A DNA stretch of 64,000 bases from Flammulina velutipes (GCA_011800155.1 CM022372.1:2852001-2916000), one strand, 5' to 3'; numbered from the stretch's first letter, positions 33,874 through 46,317 are shown. The notes: generated from the sequence alone by a model not told the origin. Made by a program: numbers and translations.

Positions 33874-35601
33874 ATGAGCCATTTCTCGACGCGTCGTCCG
33901 CGAACGCTCGTCCTTGCCCTCGACGGAACGTGGGAGCAGTTCAACTCAAGCGTAGGCGATCTCTGCGCGCGCATATATTGTGCTCACGCGTCTTTCAAGA
34001 ACACCAATGTTGTCCGATTCTTCTCGATGCTCCAGAAAGACGACGGTGAAGAGCAGGTGTGCTACTACCAGGTGCGTCGCTCAATTTACTCCCCATTTCG
34101 TCAACCAAATCATTCAGTAGACGGGTATTGGCACAATATTTCCACCAGGACTACTCTCTCGCGTCTTTGAACTCGCCGCCAAAGCTATCGATGCTGCGGT
34201 CGCATGGTGCGCCTCTTTGACTGACTCCCATGGACGCGTTATTTAGGATGTACCAGGCATCTGGATCTGCACGTCATCGATGGGTATCGCTTCATTATGC
34301 AGAACTACCGCAAAGGCGACAAAATCTGTATATTTGGCACGTGTTCTCTACTTTTGGAACGCGAACGCACTAACTGTATCCAGGTTTCTCTCGAGGAGCA
34401 TACACGGCACGCGCATTGGCTGGGATGCTCTATAAAGTGCGCTCCATTATCTTACCATTTTTTGTCCTCACTCCGTTTTTCTAGGTCGGATTACTACCTC
34501 GCTACAACGAAGAACAGCTTCTCTTCGCATATAGGCTCTACTCACAAACTGATCGCAAGAGCGTCGCCTTGGCTGCAGAATTCAAGACATATTTCTGTCA
34601 CAATGTACAAGTCGAGTTCGTTGGAGTATGGTGAGTATTGGCATGCTGTACTTCTCCGCCTCCGCAGGCTTCATGTTTTCATGCAGGGAAACCGTTTCCT
34701 GCGTCGGGCTCATCGCGAGCAAGACCCTGCCGTTCACGAACTCAAATCGCTCAATCAAGACCTTCCGCCACGCTCTAGCACTTGACGAGGTCCTTTTGCC
34801 ACCCACTATAGGCATTCATCTTCTTACCTTTCCCAGCGACGTGCCCATTTCCAGCCTAACCTTTTCCATCGTCCACTGGAAGATCACTCCCCGAAAGCGC
34901 CCCGAAAGCGCCGGAAACGTTTAGTAGACTGGCTCAACATCATGAAGCCCGGGCGCGTTCGAAACCCAGACTACTCCATCCCAGATGACGACGAGAACTG
35001 GAATGAAACCGACATTTTGGAAGTCTGGTTCATAGGCGTCCATGGAGGTACGGCCAGCGATCCGTTTCGTTTCGCATTCGTTGAACATCCCGTCTTTCTG
35101 TAGATGTTGGTGGTGGTGCCGTGGACAATAACGTTGAGCACAAATTGGGAAACATATCGCTTCGATGGATGATCCGCCAAGTGCTTGAATCACAGTGCGG
35201 CATTCTCTTCAACAATCTACCTGCGACCACCAGTATTCTGGACCATATTCAACTTGACGACGATTCGCCGGGCAAACAGATCGATGCTGTCGACGCTGTC
35301 GACGCACTGCAGCCCATTCACGATGATATACATCCTTGTTCTGTTTGGTGGATCCCGGAGATGATACCGAGGATGTTCCGCGCACAGGATGCACAAGGGC
35401 ACTGGCGACAATGGTTTGGGTGTGTATTTTCCTGTGGTATATGTCACTTAGCTGATCCGGGCTCCCAGGTTGAACTTGGGAAGAGGGCGAAAGATCGTCG
35501 TACCAAACCCAAACTTTCACGTCTCTGTCAAAACACGTATGGATGAGTTGGGATATGTGCCAAACGCGCGCTGGAACCACGACGAGCTTTACGTCGAGTA
35601 G
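33874..35601 (+). CDS. DUF2235 protein (Tle1-like alpha/beta hydrolase)
   Basis: A spliced gene for a DUF2235 protein, the domain shared with bacterial Tle1 phospholipase effectors. ATG 33874 gives MSHFSTRRPRTLVLALDGTW, the family's first strand with LDGTW. After introns come NTNVVRFFSMLQKDDG, YRFIMQNYRKGDKICIFG, and the nucleophile elbow FSRGAYTARALAGMLYKVG (GxSxG with the catalytic serine). QVEFVGVWETV fits the expected second catalytic region. The C-terminal part, ending ARWNHDELYVE at 35601, is typical of the fungal family. Fungal members are thought to be cytosolic hydrolases of unknown substrate. It is convergent with K3, with about 200 bp between the stops. Confidence 0.85.
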
Positions 35602-35801
35602 CGCTGTATATCGCTTTGGACTTTTGCTATCAAGATCATGTATTGTATCATTAATCTGCGCCACATACAATTTGCATTAGGAAGTACTAATATCCGATTC
35701 GGAATTACTTACACTCAGTTACACTATCAACCATTGGTCATTTTCTGCGTATAATGAAAGAGGTTTAGGACGCGATGCGTTCATTATCTTCCCAAGCTGC
35801 C

Positions 35802-37133
35802 TCAGGCAGTGTAGATGAAGCTGTATGTCTGGACTTTCTTATCACTTTCCACCTTCTCGCCTTCTATGTATCGTCGCGCCTAACGCGGAGTCAGATTTCA
35901 GATATGTCTTCACACTTATCCAAAGCAGCTCACCTCTTTCAATTCCCGGATTCGCTTCAATATGGGAGTAGGATCGCCGCCGGCTCGGAGTTCCATAACT
36001 TGCAATCTGACATCCACGCCGCGTAGGCCACCAACGATCTGATAGATACCTGCTCTGCTCGTGGCCACGATCTTGTAGTGTCTGAGATTGAGTTCATAGA
36101 AGGATTCCACGTCAGGAATGTCCTCCCTGGAGCATGCAAATCAGCTTAGCCCACATTTACAGTTAGCAACATACCGCCTCAAGTCCTTCCCAGCCTTCAG
36201 GAGAAGGTATCTCAGCCTATAAACGCTCATTTCATACACAATTTCGGTCTTCATCCTGTCTTGGTACTCTGTCAGGTAACCTTTTTCGGCTTCTCTCATA
36301 TCCACGACACCGCTGAACTCGTCAGTTTGTGGACCCCAGTCTATGGGCATGGCATCCGAGAACTTCGCGTTGAAGAATATGTTCTTCATGTGATAGTCCT
36401 CGTAGCTGTATGGCGTGAGTTAGCATGCAAAGAAGGTGAATGGAACAGCTCACGCCATGAGGAATGGGGCAGTCGTAGCGTATCCATTCAATTGCCCGTA
36501 GAGTGTCTTTAGCGCAGCAGCCATCATCGTCTTTGCTTTCAGACTGGGGTTCTCGAGGTACCATTCATAAAGGAGCTTGTACAACGCATCTCCTTTCTTT
36601 GGATAATCCTTTCGGACGTTCCTCATGACGACGTAGTAGTACTTTGCCTTGTCAGTTTCGGAGTGCATATGGAGTCCGATCTTATGATAAGATTATGAGC
36701 GTTCGGGCCTTGCTATTGAGGAAAAGCGCTTACTTTCTTCAGGTAACCGACTTCTTTGTTTGTCTTGGACAAGACATCCTTACCGCCCTTCGCCATGTTG
36801 ACGTCCTTGAGGATAGCAGCATATCCGTTGAAGCCGTCGACGATATTATAGGTTTCAGAGAACATTCCCTGGTCCGAGGTGGAAAGGGCGTTGACTTTGT
36901 ATTTGGTGCGTGCAGTTAGCACGACCGATTTCATCTGGCCCTTCGTCGGGGCCCTCGCGAATCTTGCACTCGACACGTCGGCACGTACAACAGCAGTCTC
37001 ATTCTTAAAAGCAATGGGTCTATTTAGCGTCAGTTTCCACGCAATGAGCAATAATGATCACATACATTGCTGTCGTGAAGAACACTTCATGGAAGATGAC
37101 GAGGGCAAAGAGGACGGATATGTTTGGATTCAT
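35802..37133 (-). CDS. K3: secreted kinase-like paralogue, full length
   Basis: ATG 37133 opens a signal peptide (MNPNISVLFALVIFHEVFFT) with an intron straight after it. The N-lobe-like part has DQGMFSETYNIVDGF, YAAILKDVN and NKEVGYLKK. The middle block differs from the K1 type: YYVVMRNVRKDYPKKGD, then LYEWYLENPSL, the same variant as K4. The catalytic-loop-like region is YEDYHMKNIFF with AMPIDWGPQ. The C-terminal module follows an intron at LRR and carries YQIVGGLRGVDVRLQVMEL. The last exon encodes KVQTYSFIYTA and stops at 35802-35804. K3 and K4 form a subgroup inside the array. Confidence 0.68.
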
Positions 37134-38030
37134 GCCCTACGAGTCCAGCTCGGTTGACGACCACAAGTTCTGTAAGGTCATTTAGCTTAAATGGATCCTA
37201 TAGTGCAGAGGCACATACTATACATGCAAGCTTTCGTTAGCCGCTCACCTCATCTCGATTGAGACCCTTCTTGGGGAGAGGCGGGATGATAGATCACCGT
37301 GCCGGGCCCACCCATCCCAGGAATAGCAACGAGCATTGAGCGAGTCGCGGTAGATTTTGCGTTTGTTTCGACAGCCCGTGAGGCTAGTTTCGGTAGTCCT
37401 AGGAACTTTGACCAGTGAAGGAAACAAGGTCGGTAAGTTCATAACGGACGGCGCGAGGATGATTCAGAAGTAAGTACGTCTACGTCGATACTGTTAGAAT
37501 CTTTGGAGTTCGTCAGGAAAATGGCTGGGGGACAAGAGTGAGGCCATACCTTTGAACAACTCGGAGTAGAGACCAGCCTCCAGCTAGGATGTTCCATGCA
37601 TAGTGGCGGTGTTAGCTTGACGTGGTAGGAGGAAAGTGAACGAGATCGAGCAATATTTCGATAGGCATCATGGTGGTGAAAGGACAAGTCAACTTGATCT
37701 CGGGGGATACCGACTCCTCTGATGTTTCATGGACACATCCAAGACACATCGGCGTGGTAGTTTGAGTTACTCATTTATACTCACACAGCAGCATCTTAAG
37801 CACGCTCTGTAATTTATAACAACACGGAATGACTGATAGTCAAACCGTTAAATTATTGGCTTCATGCGTTCGGGAATTTACACGCATTCAGGAAGATTCA
37901 ATACTTGCAGCGGAGCCTGTTGGCGTCGTGAGATAATGACCACCGAATGCAGCTTATTATTTCATCCTGATGCTGATACTGTAATCTTCATTTTACGTGC
38001 GCCACACAACATCTTAGTTGCCCTCAACGG
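37134..38030. other. Intergenic between K3 and K4
   Basis: About 900 bp upstream of K3 and downstream of K4. I see no gene, no obvious repeat and no copy of the promoter block found upstream of K6, K7 and K8. Confidence 0.35.
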
Positions 38031-39342
38031 TCAACCTGGAGCTCCGTAAACTATGCTATATGTCTTCATTTTCGTTCCCTTGTCTACTTTGTATCCCGAG
38101 AAAAGATACAGTTTCTCCTGTATGAAGGTCAGCTTCATTCCACAAAGTTACTCATCCACCCACTTTCTGTAATCTTCGAATCTCTTTCTCGGGATCTTGG
38201 GTACCGTCATCTCTCACGTACTTCAGCATAGCGATCTTCACAGAACCGAACCCGCCGAGGATCTTGTAGGTGTTCGGCCTATCAACTATAGGAACAACTT
38301 GGTAAGATATATGTCCCAACTTGACATAGGCTTCCACGTCCGCCTCATCGGCCCTGTTATGAAGGTCAGTGGCAATGCATTACGCTCTTTTGGTATCCGC
38401 ACTCACGGTCTCAGCTGTTTCCCATAGTCTTTTAGATAGGCTTTTAGACCCACCACGCTGATATAAGCTACGAGCTCGGTTTTCAAGAACTTGAGATATC
38501 CATCAACTGTCGCTTTCCCTTCAGCACTGTTCAAGTTGACTTCCTCGACGCCGTCGATTTTTTCAGTTGCTGGACCCCAATCTATGGCCATGACCTTTGT
38601 AAACGTCTTGTCATATAAAACATTGCCGAGATGAATGTCACGATAGCTAATCGAGTGATCAGTGAAGCTACGGTGAGCAAGATAATGAAGACGCACATTA
38701 GTCCTCGACTATTGGCGATGTCAGTAAAGAAGCGCGTGCTACTCTTGCGCGCCGTCGCGACAGCGTCCTTTGCCTTCAAAGTCTTATCTTCCATGTACCA
38801 CTCCTGAAGGTACTTGAAAATTTCGTCTCCTTTCTTCGGATAATCCTTGCGGACATTTCTCATGACGAGGTAATACTTCTTCTTGTCCGTCTCGGAATGC
38901 AGAAGTAGCCCAACCTAGGTGAACATCATCATGATCAGTCTCGAGTGTTTGTTTCGTTCGCACTGCGCCTACCTTTGTCAGAAAGCGAATCTCTCTCTCT
39001 GTCTTGGCTACAATATTTGGATCCTTATTGTTCACTAGATCGATGACTTTTAAGATGGCAGCAACCCCGCTGAAGCTGTCCATCCTATAGGTATCGGAAA
39101 AAGAGCCTTGGTCCGCGGAAGAGAGGGGCGTGACTTTGTATTCCGTAGACGTGGTGAGCTCGATCTCCGTTTTGGGGGCCCTCGCTACATTGTCTGCACG
39201 TACAGAAATGGTCGAGTTGGAAAAGAGACTGCCAATGATTAGTAAACGTCACGACAAGGACGAGGAGGGCATACGACGCATTAGTGAGTAAAGACCCATG
39301 AAGCACCAAGAGGAAGAAGACAAAGGTGTTGTTGAAGTACAT
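38031..39342 (-). CDS. K4: secreted kinase-like paralogue, full length
   Basis: ATG 39342 starts MYFNNTFVFFLLVLHGSLLT, a signal peptide, followed by an intron with GTATGC donor. The N-lobe-like part has DQGSFSDTYRM, AAILKVIDL and REIRFLTK. The middle block is YYLVMRNVRKDYPKKGD with QEWYMEDKTL. The catalytic-loop-like YRDIHLGNVLY and VMAIDWGPA are intact. The C-terminal module has NTYKILGGFGSVKIAMLKYV. The frame could stop in KVGG at 38152, but splicing at GTGGGT to the acceptor ACAG gives a last exon (MKTYSIVYGAPG) that matches K3's, so the stop at 38031 is preferred. Confidence 0.68.
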
Positions 39343-40158
39343 GCTACGAGGCCAGCTCGTGTGACAAGGACATATTCCATAGCTGTCCGCAGCTATTTAG
39401 ATGGGCTGCCTCGGTCAGCGCTAACAGACGGATTGGTTACGGAGGTCGAACGTCTCAGCTCGACTACCATTGCAACATCGTGAAGAGCGGTAGGATATCG
39501 CGATCATCGTTCCGGGCCTGCCCGCTCGAGTTTCACGTCTTCTGGGATACGATGTCGCACAAGAGGGTTACCGAGTCGTGTGTTGATATCCAGTGCGTTT
39601 GGTCAGAATGTTGAGTGAACGGGCGGCCGCGGTGATGGGAGGCATATCTGTTGACCAAGTCTCTGTCCTGTGAGAAAGCCCCACTCGTTGTGCCAAGCCC
39701 AGTGAGGCTTCCGAGTATTGTGAGCAGCTAAGAACCAGACCATGATGGGAGCCAGGAGCGAGAAAACAGTGGAAGACTCAGAGTCAAGTCGAGGCCTTGC
39801 GCCTTACCGTCTCCAAGAATTCGTCGAGTTACTGTTCTTTTCGCTTTTCGTTTTTCGAGATCAAACGCCTTGATTGAGGTGGACCATAGGACAACTTCAA
39901 GGTGTGCCACATGGCAATGTACACGCGCGCGCGGATAATTCCGGCTGATCACCTGATCGTTCGATCTCTCCGTCAGGTCGCCACTCGAGTCATTCATGGT
40001 CCACTGTTGACTCTTGGTTCAACTGAAGGCAGTTGATATGGAGCTTCAACTAGCAGTAAGCTCACTGGTTCAACTTCATCTTCGATATTGGCAAATCGCC
40101 ACACGTAGGAATGGTATATACACCAAGTATTACAATATCATTACTTTTGACTGCCACA
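39343..40158. other. Intergenic between K4 and K5
   Basis: About 800 bp with the promoter of K4 and the 3' flank of K5. No gene or repeat is supported. Confidence 0.35.
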
Positions 40159-41709
40159 CTATGTCTGCTCTGTTTTGTATGCATTGCTGCCACCAGCGTA
40201 TTCCACGCTTTTCCATTCCACCCATTCCTTCATCTTCTCCCGCTTATTCCTGCGAGTATCTCTGTAGACTATGTATACTTTGTTTTCTTCTTCGTCGTCT
40301 TCTACATACAACAATAGTCCATTCTGACGGTCACCGAATATCAGTTTGTATAGCTCGCCTATCAATGCAACTCCGCACCTCTCGTAGACTCGTTATTTCT
40401 TCATCACTTTCCGGGCCGATCGTAGAAATAGTCAGTAGAGCACTCTTCCCTAGAAAGCCATGATATTTCTTGATTGCTTTCATGTCCCCGTCGTGTACCA
40501 CGCCATCGACTACCTTGTAAATGTATGCCACGTTGCCATCTTCATCTTGCTCTGTGATTTTGATCTGGAGATGTCGACAATACACGCTCTGAGAATTCTC
40601 TTCGTCGTAGTGGGTCATCCAAAAATAATCTTGTCTGGAGTGATCATATTAGGTTCTTAAGCATGATCATACTTGACTTCTACACACCTCCTCAGGTCAT
40701 CGCCATTTGCCCATAATTGGTATGCTAGTTTTTCGACAGTGAATTGATCCTTCAAATTCGGGTGCAGATCCTCTGAGTAATCCTGAATGTACATTGCGGA
40801 GTTAGTCGCATTGGCAACATCTATGACACCGGTGTATTTTTCTTCTGGTCCCCAGTCCACTGGCATCACAGTGCCTTCCATAGCGATACCTTCACGCTTC
40901 GCCTCCGCCGTTTCTAAGAGGGCTGTCTTCCGAAAGAAAATATTTCTCATGGTATAATCTCTATACCTTTAAGGTTGGAATTAGTGAGCAAATCACGGTG
41001 AGCACTGGTAGGACTGAAGACTTACAGTAGTTCTTCTTCGTTGGCATACCAAAGTAATAGGTTCTTGGTATTAGCACGCGCGTGGTCCAGGGCATCATCT
41101 GCAGTAATACTGGGATCCTCCTTGTACCATATGTGTATTGGCTTGAAGGGTGGATCAGCCTCTCCAAGATCTTTGACGACAATATCGACATCGTAGAGAC
41201 CATCTTTATCCGTGGAAGAGCTCCACTTATGTAATAGATACAAGTCAACCGATTTCTAGAGATCATGAGAATCAGCGCTTTTCGGGCTAGAGACGGCTCA
41301 CCCTCTTCAAAAAGCCAATTTCCCAATATGTCTTGGAATGCAGCTCGTCCTCTTCGGAGATTGGATCTGACACCTGTTTCAATATGGCGGGAACCTCCCT
41401 CCCTTGATATTTAAAGGCCGGCTCAAGCTTGTAAGAGTAGGAGTAATGGCCTTGTTCATTGAGGGGCACGGCGGTGTACTTGTTCCCTCCAAGCTCGACT
41501 GTTTGCTTTTGGAGTGACCTGGATGCAGGCTGGGGACTAGCTTGTCTTGTTAAGAGAGAAAAGGGTACTGATATGATAGAAGTGATGGGTCTATGATGAC
41601 AAGATAAGTCAAAACATAGTAAGCAGGGAAGGCCGTACAATGCATAACACGCAGCTACTTGAACAAAGAGAAGGCAGAAAAGGGTAACATGCCTGGAGTT
41701 AGGAGGCAT
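40159..41709 (-). CDS. K5: secreted kinase-like paralogue, long tail
   Basis: ATG 41709 begins MPPNSRHVTLFCLLFVQVAA, a signal peptide. The N-lobe-like part has EQGHYSYSYKLEPAF, VPAILKQVSD and YWEIGFLKR. The middle block is DIVVKDLGEADPPFKPIHIW. The catalytic-loop-like region is YRDYTMRNIFFRK, so the Asp and Asn stay but the usual His is Thr, then VMPVDWGPEE. The C-terminal module is longer and more diverged (IYKVVDGVVHDGDMKAIKKY). The final exon encodes NGLLLYVEDDEEENKVYIVY and continues for about 34 more residues than in its relatives to a stop at 40159. Confidence 0.66.
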
Positions 41710-42723
41710 ATTGAAGTGCGGGGAATACTCTTTCCCATGGCACTACCTTCCGAATCTTTAAACGTTCTGGAAAACAACTAGCCTGTGCCCAGGTAAGGAC
41801 TGACACAATATACATTTGCCGCACAGCTTAGCGGTGGACATTGAAGATGTGTTACGTTGTGTTGATACCACGCCGTCTGGGATATAGTTGTATACCTGTT
41901 ATTCGATATTACTCAATATCCTAAATACGAACACAACGCCAGTCAGTCAACAAAGCGTTCATTGCCATTTTCGGCAGAGGACGTTCGGAAGTGTGGCCCG
42001 AAATCCGGATACTCCGCCTAATTAAGTACCATCATCATCACATCTTGCTTTAGCTGCTACCAGCAGCCGTCTCGCAACCCTTGTGTCTGCTCTCAAGGGG
42101 ATTCTCTTCTCGTTGATTCGCGCCATTACTATTAGGGACTCGGAATACCCTCTGACGTACGTCGCTATCTCGAGTTCTCAATATTTCAGCTTCAAACTCG
42201 TGTTTTAGTCGTTATCTGCCCAATGCGACATTCATGCAAGCACTAGCATCTCTGATCTGACGGTGTCGACGTGCCATGTTGTATCCGATCACATATGCAG
42301 TCCAAACGCCTCATAGCTACACTGCTTTCGGACCTGTCGTTTTATTTGGAGAACCCTCCAATGTCATGTCCTAACACAGCATGCATGCATGTCCAACAAG
42401 TACGTGTATGTTTCATCGCATTTGTTTTGCACTGGCATGCTTTGTGTCTATTCTAATTTCCCTTTGTTTCGTTGCCAGAAATTGTCGTCCGTGGCCACGT
42501 CGTGCTATACGACGCATCTTCGTGCTATTCTGGCTGATGGAAACGAGCTGAGTCTCCGGATATCGTCTCCAATTGGACAAGGTACTTCACAAACTCCGCG
42601 TCGGTCACGCAAGGTCCGAACGTTGAGGTATGACTTGAATCGTCACGGTTTTTGTCGCCGTTCTCACGTCCTACAAAATAAAGATGCGCGATGTGGCCTC
42701 TTCCTCTATTCGTCCCCAATGAT
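41710..42723. other. Intergenic between K5 and K6
   Basis: About 1 kb. Several short frames exist on both strands without family likeness. Nothing else is seen. Confidence 0.35.
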
Positions 42724-44091
42724 CTAGCGAACATCTTTATAGATGATGCATACTTCCTTAGGATCCAGTCTACTGTCCAGCAGTAGTCCTTGCTGATGGT
42801 TCAATCAGTTCACGTAGTATCTCATCGTCGACAAAGCACCGTACCTGCTTATAACCCTGTATTGCACTCATTCCCTCGCTTGGTGATTCTATCTTGGCGA
42901 ATTTCAAGAGAGCAGGCTCCCCATCAAAGCCACCTAGTATCTTGTAAGTGTTTGCGCGCTCATGTGGCGTCCACTTGATATGGACCATGAAGATGCGCTT
43001 TCCGGCGAACGTGGTCCGATCGACATCATCACTGGAAAGGAATATTAGAAAGGCATGAGGCTCAGTTACTTGACACACACCTTCTCAGCTGATGGCCGTA
43101 TCTTCGTAGCTCGTAATGCAATGCCTCGACACTGAAGGTGTCTACCAGTTTCTCGCGCAAGCGTGTGGCGTAACTCTGAATTTCCTCTGACTTATTGGCC
43201 TTATCCGCAATATCCATGACACCCGCATAATAATCCGGTGGGCCCCAATCTACGGGCATAACTCTTACATTGCTATCAATGGCACGCCTCGCTCCCCATT
43301 CCGAAGTGGCTATTTTTCGAAGAAATATGTTCCGTTTATTGGTATCTTGATACCTTTGCCGAATCGGTCAGCAGATCGTGACGAGCGAACTAAAAAACGC
43401 ACAGCAGGTTTTCCTCTTTTGCGTACCAAAGCAACCTGTCTTCGATGTTCTCTCGGACCCTTCGTAGGGCTTCAAATCCGTCCATGGTCTCGTCTTCGAT
43501 GTACCACTTGTAGAACGGCTTGAACGGTGGATCCTCTTCGCCAATGTCTTTAACGACAATATTGACGTCGTACGTGCCTTCCTTGTTCTTCTTGCTACTC
43601 CATTCGTGAAATAGATGCAGATCAATCGAGTCCTTGAAAGGCCGAACGTTCAATTTCCATATTATCCATTCCCTTCCCGAGAGACACTCACCCTCTTCAA
43701 GAATCCGATTTCTTGATGCGTCTTTGAATCCTTGTCACTCTCTGGCTTTACTTCTGACACTCGTTTCAAGACAGCTGGCACGCGCTTATCGCCGACTGGG
43801 AAGCCGCCGGTGATCTTGAAGGAGGCGGAAAAGTAACCTTGGTCCATCGCTGTGATGGGTTCAGCTGTGTACTCTTTTCCATCGAGTATAACCTCTTCAG
43901 ATTTTAGCGCGTCTCGGCGCTGGATGTGTTTCGTTGGAAGAGATCGCGATACGGGTGGCGGCGGTGTGGCGGGGCTGTGGACAAGATCAATCCATTAGAT
44001 GGTGAAGAACAAGCGGAAGGGCGCACAGGGAATAAACATATTCTTGGATAAGGAGGAAGCAGAGAAAGGTGATGTAAGTGTTCACATGCAT
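42724..44091 (-). CDS. K6: secreted kinase-like paralogue, full length
   Basis: The clearest model of the array. ATG 44091 starts a signal peptide (MHVNTYITFLCFLLIQEYVY); intron 1 is 43975-44026. Exon 2 encodes PATPPPPVSRSLPTKHIQRR, a Pro-rich start with a dibasic site that a Kex2-type protease could cut. The N-lobe-like part has DQGYFSASFKITGGF, VPAVLKRVSE and HQEIGFLKR. Next are IVVKDIGEEDPPFKPFYKW, the catalytic-loop-like YQDTNKRNIFLRK and VMPVDWGPPD. The C-terminal module has NTYKILGGFDGEPALLKFAK. A 52 bp intron (GTACGG...CCATCAG) leads to the last exon QGLLLDSRLDPKEVCIIYKD and the stop at 42724-42726. Confidence 0.7.
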
Positions 44092-44245
44092 TCTCGAGTA
44101 TGGGGCATATATACACACACTACCACGACCTTTATAGATGTAGTCCTTTTGTCTTGTGGAGAGCATAACTCGTACATTGACACCGATACTATTACAGATA
44201 TAAAAATCCCTATACTTTGTACCTAACGCACCGCGTCGTCATTGA

Positions 44246-44292
44246 TCATCGCCAGTGGCTGCGCCACAATCGACATAAGTAACCACAATTAA
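44246..44292 (-). promoter_or_regulatory. Promoter block upstream of K6 (diverged copy)
   Basis: A 47 bp segment about 155 bp upstream of ATG 44091 aligns to the blocks before K7 and K8. It keeps ATCGCCAGTGGCTGCGCCACA but has lost the CACGTG core. Common descent of the upstream regions is clear for part of it only. Confidence 0.4.
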
Positions 44293-44867
44293 TTTGATTT
44301 ACATCCCGAATGATCGATTAGTAATCTATATTGTAGATTTCAGATACCGCATTCCACAACTCTGACTATTTGGACGGTTTCGATTTGTCACATTTGGTCA
44401 ATCAGTACCGACTAAGAAAAGGCAAACTCCCGAGCTACTGGCTTACAAGGTGTGGAGATACTATTCTGTATTCCGTTTAACCATCACGACAAGACGCTCT
44501 ATATTATCCAGGGCGCTGAGTGCTGGATACCCGAAGTGTCAAGCTGTCTTTGCGTGCTGTGTCCGAAGATACTATAACGGCAACGGTACATCTGCTCTAT
44601 CTACCAATTGATCCGCTTCCTAGTACTGAATCCATCCATAATTGTCATTTTCTCAACCCATGGCTACGTGCGAGTTTTAAACATACAAAGTGTTCATTGA
44701 TATATTGGGCGACCACGTCGCCAGAAACCCGCCTGCTATTACATTTCGGGGACTTCCCAATTGCGCCCCCGATGATCGGGGTAGATAAAACATGCTTCAC
44801 TGGTGCTCAATTTGCTGCCCAGCACTGTCGTCAATCTCTGGTGGTGAACATTTTAGTATAGAGATAT

Positions 44868-46148
44868 CTAAGCCTTGGTGACTGTATTACGAACCTGTGC
44901 AGCAAATTCTTGTAACACCCGCTCCCCCTCACTTTGCGTATCTATCTGGACACATCTCATGTGAGCAGGATTCCCATTGAACCCGCCAACTATCGTGTAA
45001 GTGTTCCGAGTATGATTTTTGTCCTGTAGTGACTCCTTGATATGTACAAGATCGTACGTCTTGCCGTCGAGCTCTTCCTGTCTGATGTCATCTCTGAAAA
45101 AGGTTTGATTATCCCAAGGACGGATGCGAGTGAAATGCACCTTCTCAGCTCATGACCGTTTTTCTTTAAATCGTTGTATAATTTCTCGACAGAAAATTCG
45201 AATTCCAGCTTGATGCGCAAATCCGCATCGTACTGCCGGAAAATGTTCGCCTTCCTATTTATCTTCAATGTCCTCGACACCGTTAGGACGGCCCTGATTT
45301 GGAGTCCAGTTTACTGGCATGACTCGTACACTGCTATCGTCGACACCTTGTTCCCGAATGGCCGCCTTTTTAAGCAATATGTTCCGTCGATTGATTTCGT
45401 GATAACTGCTCGCATTCAAGAATCAATGAGCATAGGCGAGGATCTGAACCTTGGAAACGCACACTAGGTATTCCTCTTTCGCATACCAGAGCAACCTGGT
45501 CGCAATGTTCTCTCGTGCTGCACGCAGGCCTTCAAGTGCACTGATAGTCTTGTCTTCAAGGTACCACATGTAGAATGTTTTGAATGGTGGGTCGTCTTCT
45601 TCGACGTCTCTCATGACGATACTCACAGCGTAGTTGCCGTCCTTATCCTTCCTCTTAGTCCATTGATGAAACAAATACAGGCCAACCGAGTCCTTGAAAA
45701 GATGAGTATCATCGCCTGTTAAGTACGTTCCAAAGCTAACTCGCCCTTTGCAAAAACTCAATCTCCTCGTGCGTTCTGGAATCTTCAGTTTCTGGTTTCC
45801 TCTCTGGGATTCGTTTCAAGATCGCGGGAACGCGCTTATTACCAAGTTGAAAGCCATCGGTGATCTTGTATGAGCCGGGAAAACGTCTTGGGTCCATCCA
45901 GTGTTCGAGGGGTACAGCGAAGTACTTTGTCCCGTTGAGTCTAACCCATTCGGTTTCAGGTGGTTCACGACGCTGGGCATGACTCGCTGAAAGAGACAAG
46001 GGGGCGGATGGCGGCGGTGTAGCAGGACTGTAAGCAGGCTTAGGTGCTAGACGATAGCAATCTAATAAAGGGAATCATACCGTGCATAGATGGACTCTTG
46101 AAAGAGTAGGAAACATAATAAGGCAACGTACCAAGTGTTAGCAAACAT
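44868..46148 (-). pseudogene. K7: decayed kinase-like paralogue (frameshift, broken active site)
   Basis: ATG 46148 and the signal peptide (MFANTWYVALLCFLLFQESI) are intact, as are PATPPPSAPLSL, VPAILKRIPE and HEEIEFLQR. But the glycine-loop-like motif is DPRRFPGSYKI instead of the usual QG form, the catalytic-loop-like motif is YHEINRRNILL (Asp to Glu), and the DWG motif has become VMPVNWTPN. After GVEDIEDK the frame meets TAG, while the matching helix (KANIFRQYDADLRIKLEFEF) continues in another frame: a one-base-type frameshift near 45260-45270. The C-terminal module (NTYTIVGGFNGNPAHMRCVQ) is still readable, but no last exon is found. It is a pseudogene, or at best a dead kinase-like protein. 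Confidence 0.7.
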
Positions 46149-46270
46149 ATTGTGGTATGGCCTTCAGCTATGGCCTTTTTGCGGTCTTTATAGCGAAATC
46201 CTGGAATGGTACGGACGCTGCAACAAAGAATCGCCATGGGTATGAGGAGTCGTATCCGTGTTGTCGTTGA

Positions 46271-46317
46271 TCATCGCTAGCATCTGCGCCACACGTGACT
46301 AAGGTTACTTGGTTAGC
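46271..46317 (-). promoter_or_regulatory. Promoter block with CACGTG upstream of K7
   Basis: About 120-170 bp upstream of ATG 46148. It contains TGCGCCACACGTG (CACGTG at 46292-46297) and AAGGTTAC, and is nearly the same as the block upstream of K8. CACGTG is the classic binding core of bHLH factors. The role as a binding site is inferred from conservation and position. Confidence 0.5.

Noticed and set aside
40159..41709. Horizontal transfer of the K family from bacteria, because of the APH-like DWG motif
   Set aside because: All members are split by fungal introns at shared positions and carry eukaryotic signal peptides; nothing in the sequence points to recent transfer.
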